Shown: positions 9,708 through 17,004 of the stretch, one piece after another
Position numbering within the stretch: the stretch's first letter is position 1
Layout of the letters: each line of letters begins with the position of its first letter
Assembly (NCBI RefSeq): GCF_001429395.1
Contig: NZ_LMJT01000005.1
Span: 124,001 to 188,000 of the forward strand
Direction: 5' to 3'
Length of the DNA stretch: 64,000 nucleotides
Source: Allobosea sp. Root381
GTDB taxonomy: Bacteria > Pseudomonadota > Alphaproteobacteria > Rhizobiales > Beijerinckiaceae
The notes under the pieces: model-generated
Database searches by the model: none
Told to the model about the DNA's origin: nothing
Seen by the model: only the letters and a program-made list of their open reading frames with translations
Made by a program: the position numbers and the translations under genes

Positions 9708-10790
9708 ATGTGCGCGACCATGACCAAGTCGATCATGTCCCTCAGCACCGCGATGACGCCGGCTCCGCTGCGACCCCATTACTGGGGTCAGGCGCTGGGT
9801 ACGCTGTGCGGCCGGCTGCATGCGGATACCTTCGGCGGCTCGACCATCGACGGCCATATCGACTACGCCACGATCTGGCAGCTGCGACTTTGCCAGATCG
9901 AGGTCAGCCGGCACCGGATCGCGCATCGTGCCACGCCGGGCGAACCCTGCGGCCAAGCGATCATCAAGGTGCTCTTCCAGACCTGCGGCACCTCCCTGTT
10001 CGAGCAGGATGGCCGGCGCCTGGTCATCGCGCCCGGCGATTGCCTGGCCTATGACGTTTCCCGAGCCCATGTGATCTCGAGCTCTGCGCTGACGAAACAT
10101 GACGTCGTCATCATACCGAAGCATCTGCTGGAACAGCGCGGCCTGTCGGTGGAGCGGTTCCGGGCGCAGCAGGTTTCGGCCCGCGACGGCGCCGGCCGCC
10201 TGGCCCATGAGGTCTTCATCTCCGTCTTCAACCAGGCTCCGGCGCTGGCGCCCAGCTGCGAGATGCAGGTGGCCGAGGCCTTGCTCGACCTGGTGCTGCT
10301 CCCCTTCCTCTCGCCATTCGATCTCCAGCGCTCGCCTCGCGCGGCGCTCGCAGGCCGGATCAAGAGCTATATCGCAGAGCATCTGAACGAGCCTGAACTC
10401 AGCGTCGAGCAACTCGCGGTCGCGCTCGACCGCACCAAGCGCTATCTCCACATGGCCTTTGCCGAAGAGGGCACCACGATCAGCGGCTATATCTGGCAGA
10501 AGCGGCTCGAGAAATGCCTGCACGAGCTGGAAGCGCGTCCGAGATCGGGACGAACCCTCACCGACATCGCCTTCTTCTGGGGCTTCAGCAGCTCGTCGCA
10601 TTTCACGCATCTCTTCAAGAAGCGCTACGGCATGCCGCCTTCCGCCATTCCAAGACCGGGCGACCTTGCGAATGCCAGGCTCGGCCTCGCCCCGCTCCTC
10701 GACGAAGGCGGTGCCACGACAACACCAACAGCCGATGGCGAGGACAGCGCCGTTCCGCCGATCTCGCCACAACGATCGCCGGGGTCGTGA
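9708..10790 (+). CDS. AraC/XylS-family transcriptional regulator
   Basis: A 360-residue cytoplasmic regulator. The N-terminal two thirds resemble the AraC-binding-like sensor domain found in the regulators NphR/FeaR. The C-terminal part (about residues 225-320) is the double helix-turn-helix DNA-binding domain, with LSVEQLAVALDRTKRYLHMAFAEEG as first helix-turn-helix and LTDIAFFWGFSSSSHFTHLFKKRYG as the characteristic second one. Starts at ATG 9708, or 9720 or 9735. It is divergent from gfa-frmA and probably controls formaldehyde or methanol genes nearby; the inducer is unknown. A low-complexity tail of about 40 residues follows the HTH. Confidence 0.88.
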   Translation: MCATMTKSIMSLSTAMTPAPLRPHYWGQALGTLCGRLHADTFGGSTIDGHIDYATIWQLRLCQIEVSRHRIAHRATPGEPCGQAIIKVLFQTCGTSLFEQDGRRLVIAPGDCLAYDVSRAHVISSSALTKHDVVIIPKHLLEQRGLSVERFRAQQVSARDGAGRLAHEVFISVFNQAPALAPSCEMQVAEALLDLVLLPFLSPFDLQRSPRAALAGRIKSYIAEHLNEPELSVEQLAVALDRTKRYLHMAFAEEGTTISGYIWQKRLEKCLHELEARPRSGRTLTDIAFFWGFSSSSHFTHLFKKRYGMPPSAIPRPGDLANARLGLAPLLDEGGATTTPTADGEDSAVPPISPQRSPGS

Positions 10791-10869
10791 CCGCCGTCTG
10801 CGTGCGCTTTCCAACACTGCCGAACCATAGCTCAGGCTCGGCGTTGCTTCTGATCGACGCTTTGATCTT

Positions 10870-10915
10870 GCATCGGTTTTTTCCGAGAATCGCGTGCCAC
10901 TTTTCGGGCCGATGC
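10870..10915. repeat. intergenic inverted repeat after the AraC gene
   Basis: GCATCGG at 10870-10876 is the exact inverse complement of CCGATGC at 10909-10915, enclosing 32 bases (TTTTTTCC...CACTTTTCGGG). The stretch resembles a palindromic intergenic sequence often seen in Rhizobiales genomes (ACCGGTTT...CACTTTTCGG-type). Only one copy is in this window, so membership in a dispersed family cannot be shown here. It could also end transcription of the AraC gene. Confidence 0.4.
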
Positions 10916-10925
10916 TTTACCGTCG

Positions 10926-11159
10926 ATGCCTGCGAAGCCCATCAAGAAGGAACCATGGATGCTCGCGATCGTCATTTCCGTCTGCCTCGTCGGCGACCCT
11001 TCGGCCTGCCGAGACGAGCGCATTTCACAGTTGATCGAAGCCTCGCCGCGCCAATGCCCGATGAGCGCAGTCCCCTACGTCGCGCGGTGGAGCAGCGAGC
11101 ATCCCGGCTGGCGGGTCGTCCGCTGGCGCTGCAGCCGGGCCGACGAAAAGGACATCTGA
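10926..11159 (+). CDS. small conserved-looking protein of unknown function
   Basis: Up to 77 residues; a start at Met12 (10959) would leave 66 residues beginning MLAIVISVCLVGDP. Four cysteines (SVCLVG, SACRDE, RQCPMS, RWRC) and a tryptophan-rich end (RWSSEHPGWRVVRWRC) give it the look of a real small folded protein rather than chance coding. I recall similar short proteins in Rhizobiales but no function. It lies between the AraC gene and the 3' end of pqqE, convergent with the latter. Confidence 0.55.
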   Translation: MPAKPIKKEPWMLAIVISVCLVGDPSACRDERISQLIEASPRQCPMSAVPYVARWSSEHPGWRVVRWRCSRADEKDI

Positions 11160-11184
11160 CCAGCGGGTACCCCGCGGCAACCGC

Positions 11185-12315
11185 TCACACGCCCCGATAG
11201 GACCGATAGATGAATTCGCTGCGGCCGGAGGCTGCGTCGGTTTCCGCCAGCGCAACGACCTGCCGGTGCAGCGGCGACAGAGAGCAGGCTGGGTCGGTGG
11301 CCGCGGCGTCGTCGGCAAGCGCCATGGCCTGGCACCGGCAGCCGCCGAAATCGAGTTCCTTGCGCGCGCAGCTCCGGCACGGCTCCTGCATCCAGTCCGT
11401 GCCGCGGAAGGCGTTGAAGGCGGCGCCACGGTACCAGATCTCCGCCAGACTCACCTCGCGCACATTGTCGAATGCGAGCCCCGGAATCGTCTCGGCCGCG
11501 TGGCAGGGCAAGGCGCGTCCCGACGGCGTCACGTTCATCAGGCGCGAGCCCCAGCCGCCCATGCAGGCTTTCGGATAGCGGGCGTAATAGTCGGGCAGCA
11601 CGCAGTCGATGACGAGGCGCCCCGCGGTGCGGCCTCTCGCCTCCTCGACATCGGCCATCGCGGCGTCGACCTGCGCGCGGCTCGGCATCAGCATGGCGCG
11701 ATTGACCAAGCCCCAGCCGTAATACTGGACATGCGCGATCTCGACGCGCGCCGCTCCCCAGGTCTCGGCCAGGCGGACGAAATCGGGAATCTGGTGCACG
11801 TTCTCGCGGTGCACGACCGCGTTGACGGTGAGGCGCAATCCCAACCGGGCGATCTCGGCTGCGATCGCGTGCTTGCGCTCGGACGCGCCCGCATAGCCCG
11901 CAACGCGATCGCATGTCTGCGCATCGACGCCCTGCAGCGAGAGCTGGATATGGTCGAGCCCGGCCTCAGCGACCGCCTCCAGCATGGTCGGCTGGAAGCC
12001 GACGCCCGAGGTGATCATATTGGTGTAAAGCCCGGCACCGTTCGCATGCGCGACCAGCTCGGCGATGTCGTGTCGCAGCATCGGCTCGCCGCCGGAGAAA
12101 TAGATGTGCAGCACGCCGAGTGCGGCTGCCTCGTCGATCAGGCGCTTCCATTCCTCGGTCGACAGTTCGCTCGAACGCTTGTCGAGTTCGAGCGGGTTGG
12201 AACAATAGGGGCAGCGCAGCGGGCAGCGATGCGTCAACTCCGCGAGCACGCCCATTGGCGGCGCAGGCTGGACCTGTTCCGGCATGCCTCGCACCAGCGT
12301 CTCGACATCGCTCAC
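11185..12315 (-). CDS. pqqE: PqqA peptide cyclase PqqE (radical SAM)
   Basis: A 376-residue radical SAM enzyme that forms the carbon-carbon bond between the conserved Glu and Tyr of the PqqA peptide, the first step of PQQ synthesis. The SAM cluster motif is C31-x3-C35-x2-C38 ([16 protein letters not shown]), followed by the [10 protein letters not shown] motif. The C-terminal SPASM region carries the auxiliary cluster cysteines ([32 protein letters not shown]). ATG 12315 overlaps the pqqD stop by 4 nt, indicating coupled translation with its partner PqqD. Confidence 0.97.
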   Translation of the reverse strand: MSDVETLVRGMPEQVQPAPPMGVLAELTHRCPLRCPYCSNPLELDKRSSELSTEEWKRLIDEAAALGVLHIYFSGGEPMLRHDIAELVAHANGAGLYTNMITSGVGFQPTMLEAVAEAGLDHIQLSLQGVDAQTCDRVAGYAGASERKHAIAAEIARLGLRLTVNAVVHRENVHQIPDFVRLAETWGAARVEIAHVQYYGWGLVNRAMLMPSRAQVDAAMADVEEARGRTAGRLVIDCVLPDYYARYPKACMGGWGSRLMNVTPSGRALPCHAAETIPGLAFDNVREVSLAEIWYRGAAFNAFRGTDWMQEPCRSCARKELDFGGCRCQAMALADDAAATDPACSLSPLHRQVVALAETDAASGRSEFIYRSYRGV

Positions 12316-12605
12316 AGATCGACCATCCTCTGATCGGCAAGCCCGCGCAGGAAGGCTGCGACATCGGCGGTGATCTCGCCTGCATCGGCCTCGAACGTCG
12401 CCGCCAGTTCCTTCGCGATAGCCTCGATGCTGCGCGCGCCATCAATGCGCTGCAGGATCTCGACGGCGATTTCGTCGGGCTCGAACACGCGCTCCGGGCC
12501 AAGAAGGAACCATTGCCCGCGGCTTTCGTCGAAGCGCAGGCGGACACCGCGGGGCAAGCTTGGCACAATAGCCGCGACGTCGGCGCTCCCTATCTCGACA
12601 TCCAT
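12312..12605 (-). CDS. pqqD: PqqA-binding chaperone PqqD
   Basis: A 97-residue RiPP-recognition-element protein that binds the PqqA peptide and presents it to PqqE. Matching family segments are [23 protein letters not shown] near the N-terminus and [24 protein letters not shown] in the middle, ending in [13 protein letters not shown]. The start is ATG 12605, giving the family length; the frame stays open upstream to 12740 but those residues are unlike PqqD. It ends within pqqE. pqqB and pqqC, normally between pqqA and pqqD, are missing here. Confidence 0.95.
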   Translation of the reverse strand: MDVEIGSADVAAIVPSLPRGVRLRFDESRGQWFLLGPERVFEPDEIAVEILQRIDGARSIEAIAKELAATFEADAGEITADVAAFLRGLADQRMVDL

Positions 12606-12802
12606 GCAGCGGGCCTCTCGCGAAGTTGATCGAGCCGATGGCGCGGGGTCGACAGCCGCACGGTTCGAGGCGATCGCCCGACACCGCCAAGCACGCACTT
12701 GCAGGCCACAACCAAGCGTCGCCACGCTTGCGGCCAGCAAATCGATGAGCTCAAACTGGTTCGCAGCGGCGTACCGATGGCACCGGCATCAGATCACCGC
12801 CC

Positions 12803-12826
12803 GCGACGAGGACTCATTCTCGTCGC
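12803..12826 (-). promoter_or_regulatory. stem-loop downstream of pqqA
   Basis: GCGACGAG (12803-12810) and CTCGTCGC (12819-12826) form a perfect 8-bp stem with an 8-base loop, 32 nt after the pqqA stop and about 200 nt before pqqD. There is no T-run, so it is better read as an mRNA-stabilising or partial termination structure that would raise PqqA over PqqD/E. A short abundant pqqA-only transcript is known in Methylobacterium extorquens; the same role here is inferred. Confidence 0.55.
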
Positions 12827-12858
12827 AAGCAGTGACCAGTTCTTTCAGACAGCAGCCT

Positions 12859-12939
12859 CAGAGCTGAGCAGGCGAGTACGACGTTACCTCGCAGCCAACC
12901 GCCACTTCGATGATCGCGGGTTTCTTCCACTTGCGCATG
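12859..12939 (-). CDS. pqqA: PQQ precursor peptide PqqA
   Basis: A 26-residue ribosomal peptide, the substrate from which PQQ is built. It reads from ATG 12939 to TGA 12859 and contains the diagnostic E-x3-Y pair, Glu17 and Tyr21 (EVTSY), whose side chains are joined by PqqE. The N-terminal part (KWKKPAIIEVAVG) is typical, with W-x2-P and a VG before the Glu. Cys16 replaces the Met often seen before the Glu. GGAG lies about 9 bases upstream of the start. It precedes pqqD and pqqE on the same strand, separated by a stem-loop. Identification rests on motif and context, which agree strongly. Confidence 0.95.
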
Positions 12940-13065
12940 ATCGGTATCTCCAGATCGTGGCCAGGTTTCCTGGCGGAAGCGTTATGAGCCTACACCTGCA
13001 GGCCACCCCATGTAAACGACGCCGAACGCCTTGCTGTTCCACGAAGCCTCGCTGGCCAGCCCGCG

Positions 13066-13830
13066 TCACCGCGTAAAACCGGGTACTCCTGCAACGGCGG
13101 AACCGCCCGGAGCACGAGGAAAAACGCTGACTTCGGTCATGAATTTCTGCCGGAAGGCACGGCCGAAATCCTTGAAGCCCTCTGCCGGCAGGATGAAGGA
13201 GCCCGGCCCTCCGATGACGTTTTCGCGATACCAGCCGGCCAGCGTCGCCGCCTGGTCGCCTTCAAGGATGGGCAGCCCGTTGATCGTCAGGCCGATCGCG
13301 ACGAGCTCGTCGCGAGTCGACGGCGAGGCTGGTACGGGGTTGCAGTTGTCCCGCCCGTCGCCTGAGACGTCCAGGATGACTCGCGTGGCCTGAACAGGTA
13401 TCTGCGGCGTGATCTTGTCGGCGACGAAACGCATCATCTGCGCAACGCAGGTGAACTCCCCGCCCTGGCGCACCAGGCCCCGCAGCCGGGTTGCGAGCGC
13501 AACCGCATCGGCGGCGCTGGCGATCCTGACCCAAGGCACCAAGAGATGCGGCCTGTCAGCCCAGAGGACGATGCTGATCGCGATCGAACCATGTGCCCCA
13601 CCGAGAAGCGCCGCCTGCACGGACGGGTCCTCGAGCGCGCCGGCGATACCCTCGACCTGCAGCCGATAGCGGCGTGCATCGACGGAATTCGAGACATCGA
13701 CCGCCAGGATGAGAGCGGTATCGACACGGCGCAGCGGCTGGACGCCGCCACCTCGGGCGCCGGCCTGCATCAGCAGCGCCGCCGCGACGGCAATCACCAC
13801 GGGGCGCACAGAGCGATCGAGCAACAACAC
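13066..13830 (-). CDS. DUF1194 (von Willebrand factor A-like) secreted protein
   Basis: A 254-residue protein with an N-terminal hydrophobic signal (VVIAVAAALLMQAGA) and a vWA-type fold. The metal-ion-dependent adhesion site DxSxS is visible as DVSNS near residue 45, and the DUF1194 hallmark VILDVSGDGRDNC is at about 150. It probably acts in the periplasm. It sits between the pentapeptide gene (30 bp upstream) and pqqA, in the same direction as the metallohydrolase and SoxYZ-like genes. Its role in quinoprotein metabolism is a guess from position. Confidence 0.85.
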   Translation of the reverse strand: MLLLDRSVRPVVIAVAAALLMQAGARGGGVQPLRRVDTALILAVDVSNSVDARRYRLQVEGIAGALEDPSVQAALLGGAHGSIAISIVLWADRPHLLVPWVRIASAADAVALATRLRGLVRQGGEFTCVAQMMRFVADKITPQIPVQATRVILDVSGDGRDNCNPVPASPSTRDELVAIGLTINGLPILEGDQAATLAGWYRENVIGGPGSFILPAEGFKDFGRAFRQKFMTEVSVFPRAPGGSAVAGVPGFTR

Positions 13831-13860
13831 GGGCGTTTGCCCCGCAATGCATTCGAGAGC

Positions 13861-14685
13861 TCATCTTACCGCCTTGTCGAGATTGCGCGCCAGAGCGAGC
13901 CCCTTGGCGGTCTCCAGCCCCCTGGTGCCGATCAGGATCGCCCCGTCGAAATCGACGCCGGCGATATCGGCTCCCGTCAGGTCGGCGCCGGTGAGATCGG
14001 CCTTGGACAGGTCGACATTGACGAGCACCGCGCCGGTGAGATCGGCCTGGCGCATCTTCGCGAAGCGCAGCACGATGCCGGTCAGATCGGTGCTGCGCAG
14101 GATGGCCCGGGTCAGATCGCAGCCGAAGAGCTCGGTGCGCAGCGCCGTCATCAGCGTTCCGCGCATATCCGCATGGTTGAAGACCGCCGCGGTCAGGTCT
14201 GCGCCGCTGAAATCGGCGCCGCTCAGATGCGCGACGATCCTGGCGCGCGTAAGGTTGGCGTTGCGGAATCGCGGCGCCTCGCTCGTATCATAGGACAGGC
14301 TGGAAACCGCCGTCGGCAGCAGCAGGGTCGCGCCGGAGAGGTCGGCCCCGCTGAAATCGGCACCGATGATCACCGCCCGGTCGAGCCGGGCGCCATGCAG
14401 ATCGGCCCCGGAGAGATCGGAGCGCCCGAGATCGGTACCGAAGAGATCGCTGCCCGCCATCCGCGCACGCCGAAAATCGAGGCCGCTCAGGTCGAGCTGC
14501 CGTAGATCCTGACCGCCGAGATCGACGCGCGCGCCCGGCGCCAGCTGAAAAAGTCGCCGCGCGATGTCGCGGGCGTTGAGCTTGGCTTCGGCGAAGCCCG
14601 GCGCGCAGGCCCAGATTAGCCCGGCGGCGACGATGGCGGTCGCCTTGCCGAAGCGCCTGGCGCGGATATGCGATGCCGTGCTCAG
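13861..14685 (-). CDS. secreted pentapeptide-repeat protein, probable CTG start
   Basis: The body consists of A(D/N)LxX pentapeptides (for example SGADLTAAVF, LTGADLTGADIAGVDFDGA), which form a right-handed quadrilateral beta helix. The first ATG in frame is at 14460, but the frame continues upstream with more repeats (VDLGGQDLRQLDLSGLDF) and before that a good signal peptide (RRFGKATAIVAAGLIWACAPGFAEA). No ATG, GTG or TTG exists between that signal and the upstream stop, but CTG 14685 overlaps the preceding TGA as CTGA. I therefore take CTG 14685, giving 274 residues in the periplasm. Function unknown; it is part of the quinoprotein accessory run. Confidence 0.75.
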   Translation of the reverse strand: MSTASHIRARRFGKATAIVAAGLIWACAPGFAEAKLNARDIARRLFQLAPGARVDLGGQDLRQLDLSGLDFRRARMAGSDLFGTDLGRSDLSGADLHGARLDRAVIIGADFSGADLSGATLLLPTAVSSLSYDTSEAPRFRNANLTRARIVAHLSGADFSGADLTAAVFNHADMRGTLMTALRTELFGCDLTRAILRSTDLTGIVLRFAKMRQADLTGAVLVNVDLSKADLTGADLTGADIAGVDFDGAILIGTRGLETAKGLALARNLDKAVR

Positions 14686-15497
14686 CTGTCGTCTCCACTC
14701 TTGACGGGCCAGCTGCCGCGAAGGACGCGGCCATCCGTATCCTTCGCCACCGCGGTGAGAACCTCGTCCGCGCCCGCCGGCCGGAAGGTGAAGCGGATAT
14801 TGGGGTCCGCACTCAGCGAGATGCCGCCTTCCATCCGGAACACCAGCGCTGCGCCGCGCCTGACTTCGAGATCGGTGATGAACTTCGCCGGGATGTAATA
14901 TCCGGTCAGCTGGTTCATCTGCAGCCCGGAATGGTTCGGATGCCGGATCATCAACTGTGCCTCGCGCGAGGTCGAGCCGGGCGCGGCCGCGAACTGCCGC
15001 AGCCGCATCTTGCCGAGCTCGGCCTCGGCAAGCTCACTGTCCTTCAGCGCGGGGGCCGAGCAGCCGCCCGACGCCTTGACGTATCTCGTCGCCATGTGGA
15101 GCGAGCCGGCCTGCGTCTCGACCACCGCCCGCACATTGGAGTAGGCATCGACCCGGACGCGCGTCGCCAGCACGACCTCGCCGGCCCCTTCGCCGAAGCT
15201 GAAGGTGGCGACGACCGGAGCCGGATTCCGGTCGATCAGCAGGGTCAGGGATCGCGGCCTCGACGCGTCCCCGCCGGAGACCCGGACGGTGAGCGGGACC
15301 AGCGCCGCATCCTCGGCACGGACCGGCGCCTCCAGCGTCACCAGCCCGTCCTCCTCGGCGATCGGGCGGTTGCCGAACACGTCCTGATGCAGGCCGAGCC
15401 AGGGATCGTCCTCGGCGAGAGCCTGCGTGATCGGGAGGGAGCTGAGAGCAGCGCCGACAAAGCCGAGGACGCTGCGGCGTGAGAGGCGTTCGGTCAT
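14682..15497 (-). CDS. quinoprotein dehydrogenase-associated SoxYZ-like carrier protein
   Basis: A 271-residue exported protein that joins a SoxY-like N-terminal part (DDPWLGLHQDVFGNRPI ... VRVDAYSNVRAVVE ... KASGGCSAP) to a SoxZ-like C-terminal part (EAQLMIRHPNHSGLQM ... IRFTFRPAGADEVLTAVAKD). The signal contains a twin-arginine-like SRRSVLGFVG. ATG 15497 is chosen because it is preceded by GGAGG; an earlier ATG at 15542 would overlap the upstream gene. The family is known from PQQ-dehydrogenase neighbourhoods and is proposed to work with the adjacent metallohydrolase; its cargo is not known. Confidence 0.92.
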   Translation of the reverse strand: MTERLSRRSVLGFVGAALSSLPITQALAEDDPWLGLHQDVFGNRPIAEEDGLVTLEAPVRAEDAALVPLTVRVSGGDASRPRSLTLLIDRNPAPVVATFSFGEGAGEVVLATRVRVDAYSNVRAVVETQAGSLHMATRYVKASGGCSAPALKDSELAEAELGKMRLRQFAAAPGSTSREAQLMIRHPNHSGLQMNQLTGYYIPAKFITDLEVRRGAALVFRMEGGISLSADPNIRFTFRPAGADEVLTAVAKDTDGRVLRGSWPVKSGDDS

Positions 15498-15532
15498 GAC
15501 GATCCTCCGGATCGCGCCGCCCGACGCGGCGA

Positions 15533-16618
15533 TCATTCCCATTCCAGCTCGGCGAAGGCGGCCGTCACATTGCGGGCGTTGAAGGCGTCGAACAGGAGCC
15601 AGGCGTCCTTCTCGGACAATCCGACGGTGGTGGCGGCCTCCGCAATCGACCGCCCCTCCTTGATCATGCGCCGCACTTCGGCGGAGATCGTTTCGAGATA
15701 ACGCTTCTGGGGCTGCATTGGTTCGGGCCAGGCGGCGATGGGCGGCCCATGGCCGGGCACGACGCGCTTTGCATCGACTCGCTCGAGACGATCGATCAGG
15801 GCGAGCCAGCCCCGAATGGAGCCATCGAGGGCTGGAATGTGCCGCATGAACAGCAAATCGCCCAGAAAGAGCGTTCCCGTCGCTGTATCATGAACGGTGA
15901 GGTCGTTGTCGGTATGGGCCGTCGGCTGCGCCTCGAGGATGAGCTCGCGTCCGCCCAGATCGATCACCGCTCGGTCATGCACCGCCCGGGTCGGTGCGAT
16001 GAGGCGGGTGCCGGCGAAGGCTTCTGAGCCGAGCAGCTGCGCATTGACGGCAAGGTAGCGATCGGCCCGCGCCGCCAGCGCCTGGGCGAGCTTGTGATGG
16101 CCGATGAAGTCCGGCCTGTCCTCGGCGAAGGCTGCGTTCCCGAAGAGATGGTCGGGATGCATATGGGTGTTGATCACATGACGGATCGGCTTGTCGGTGA
16201 CGGCCCTGATCGCGGCGCGGAGTGCCTGCCCGACGGCGAAACTGCCGCCGGTGTCGATCACAGCCACGGCATCCCGGCCGACGACAAAGGAGAGATTGGC
16301 GACGTCACCCCGGTTCGACGGTGCAAACAGCGCATAGGCGCCCTGATGGACGAAGACGCCTGATGCGATCTCCGTCACCTCCAGCGGAACGACCGGCGGG
16401 CCGTCCTGTGCGCCGGCCCGCACGGCGAACCCGGCGCTGGCCGCCAGTGCAAGCCAGTGCAGCGTGCCTGACAAAGCCTGCCGTCTGGTCCAATGCGGCG
16501 GCCGCCCAAGTCTCGCGACAGGACGGCGCAGCTTAGCGCCGACCGCCGGACGCAATTGCGGGCCGGGATCGACCATCGCCCTTCGCGTCGCCGGAAAACT
16601 GATCGCAGCAATTCGCAT
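15533..16618 (-). CDS. quinoprotein relay system zinc metallohydrolase (MBL fold)
   Basis: Up to 361 residues; an alternative start at 16576 removes 14. An RR-containing signal (TRRQALSGTLHWLALAASAG) directs export. The metallo-beta-lactamase fold shows the HxHxDH zinc motif in NTHMHPDHLFGN, a later HTDNDLTVHD histidine, the GDLLF aspartate and VVPGHGPP. The family belongs to the PQQ-associated relay metallohydrolases rather than PqqB. It is the first gene of a minus-strand run leading to the SoxYZ-like carrier and pqqA-D-E, and is divergent from xoxF. Confidence 0.9.
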   Translation of the reverse strand: MRIAAISFPATRRAMVDPGPQLRPAVGAKLRRPVARLGRPPHWTRRQALSGTLHWLALAASAGFAVRAGAQDGPPVVPLEVTEIASGVFVHQGAYALFAPSNRGDVANLSFVVGRDAVAVIDTGGSFAVGQALRAAIRAVTDKPIRHVINTHMHPDHLFGNAAFAEDRPDFIGHHKLAQALAARADRYLAVNAQLLGSEAFAGTRLIAPTRAVHDRAVIDLGGRELILEAQPTAHTDNDLTVHDTATGTLFLGDLLFMRHIPALDGSIRGWLALIDRLERVDAKRVVPGHGPPIAAWPEPMQPQKRYLETISAEVRRMIKEGRSIAEAATTVGLSEKDAWLLFDAFNARNVTAAFAELEWE

Positions 16619-17004
16619 CGGTCGCCTTGCTCAAGTCGGAGATATTAATCGGACGGAGTGAAATATCCGTCCCAGACCAGATTACGACTTCACTCACATT
16701 GGTCAGTAATCGTTACCGATACCGCCTATTCGATCCGGATTCTGAGGCACCTCCGGCAAACTTGAGAGACGATGATTTCCCAACATCTTGTCTGATGCAA
16801 GGAAACAGCCTAAAGCTAACTCTCAGTCGAGATGGTCACTACGGCCGGCGTCATCGGACGCTGGTGAGGTCGTAGTTTGGGCCAACGTCGGGTGCCTCGA
16901 GGTCTCGGCGCGTGATGCCGTGACTCGCCACGATGCCTTAACTCGCTATGCCGTGATGCAGGATGGAGCCGCCGACAATCAAAAGATCGCCAGGAGGAAA
17001 TGCC
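16619..17004. promoter_or_regulatory. divergent regulatory region between relay metallohydrolase and xoxF
   Basis: This 386-bp stretch has no convincing gene and is more AT-rich than its surroundings in its first half, as expected for two divergent promoters. Near its xoxF end are two adjacent 18-bp imperfect direct repeats, GATGCCGTGACTCGCCAC (16914-16931) and GATGCCTTAACTCGCTAT (16932-16949), matching at 13 of 18 positions. The xoxF ribosome site AGGAGG lies at 16992-16997. No sigma-70 consensus pair was clear to me. Confidence 0.6.
16914..16949. repeat. two 18-bp direct repeats upstream of xoxF
   Basis: Two head-to-tail 18-bp units share GATGCC and ACTCGC blocks at identical spacing, and a partial third block (GCCGTGATGC) follows. 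They end 55 bp before the xoxF start. Tandem half-sites of this kind suit binding by a response regulator or LysR-type activator, but no regulator of xoxF is encoded next to it. Confidence 0.5.

Noticed and set aside
9486..10817. 443-codon minus-strand frame opposite the AraC regulator
   Set aside because: The plus strand encodes a complete AraC/XylS protein with both helix-turn-helix motifs; the opposing frame shows no domain.
12606..12858. N-terminal extension of pqqD or a remnant of pqqB/C
   Set aside because: The pqqD frame stays open to 12740, but the added residues are unlike PqqD, and I found no stretch resembling PqqB or PqqC between pqqA and pqqD.
15533..16618. possible pqqB
   Set aside because: It is a metallo-beta-lactamase-fold protein near pqq genes, but it is exported and keeps the hydrolase HxHxDH and PGHGPP features of the quinoprotein relay family, unlike cytoplasmic PqqB.
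16627..16875. 82-codon plus-strand frame upstream of xoxF
   Set aside because: No ribosome site, no recognisable pattern and an AT-rich, promoter-like base composition. Treated as regulatory DNA.
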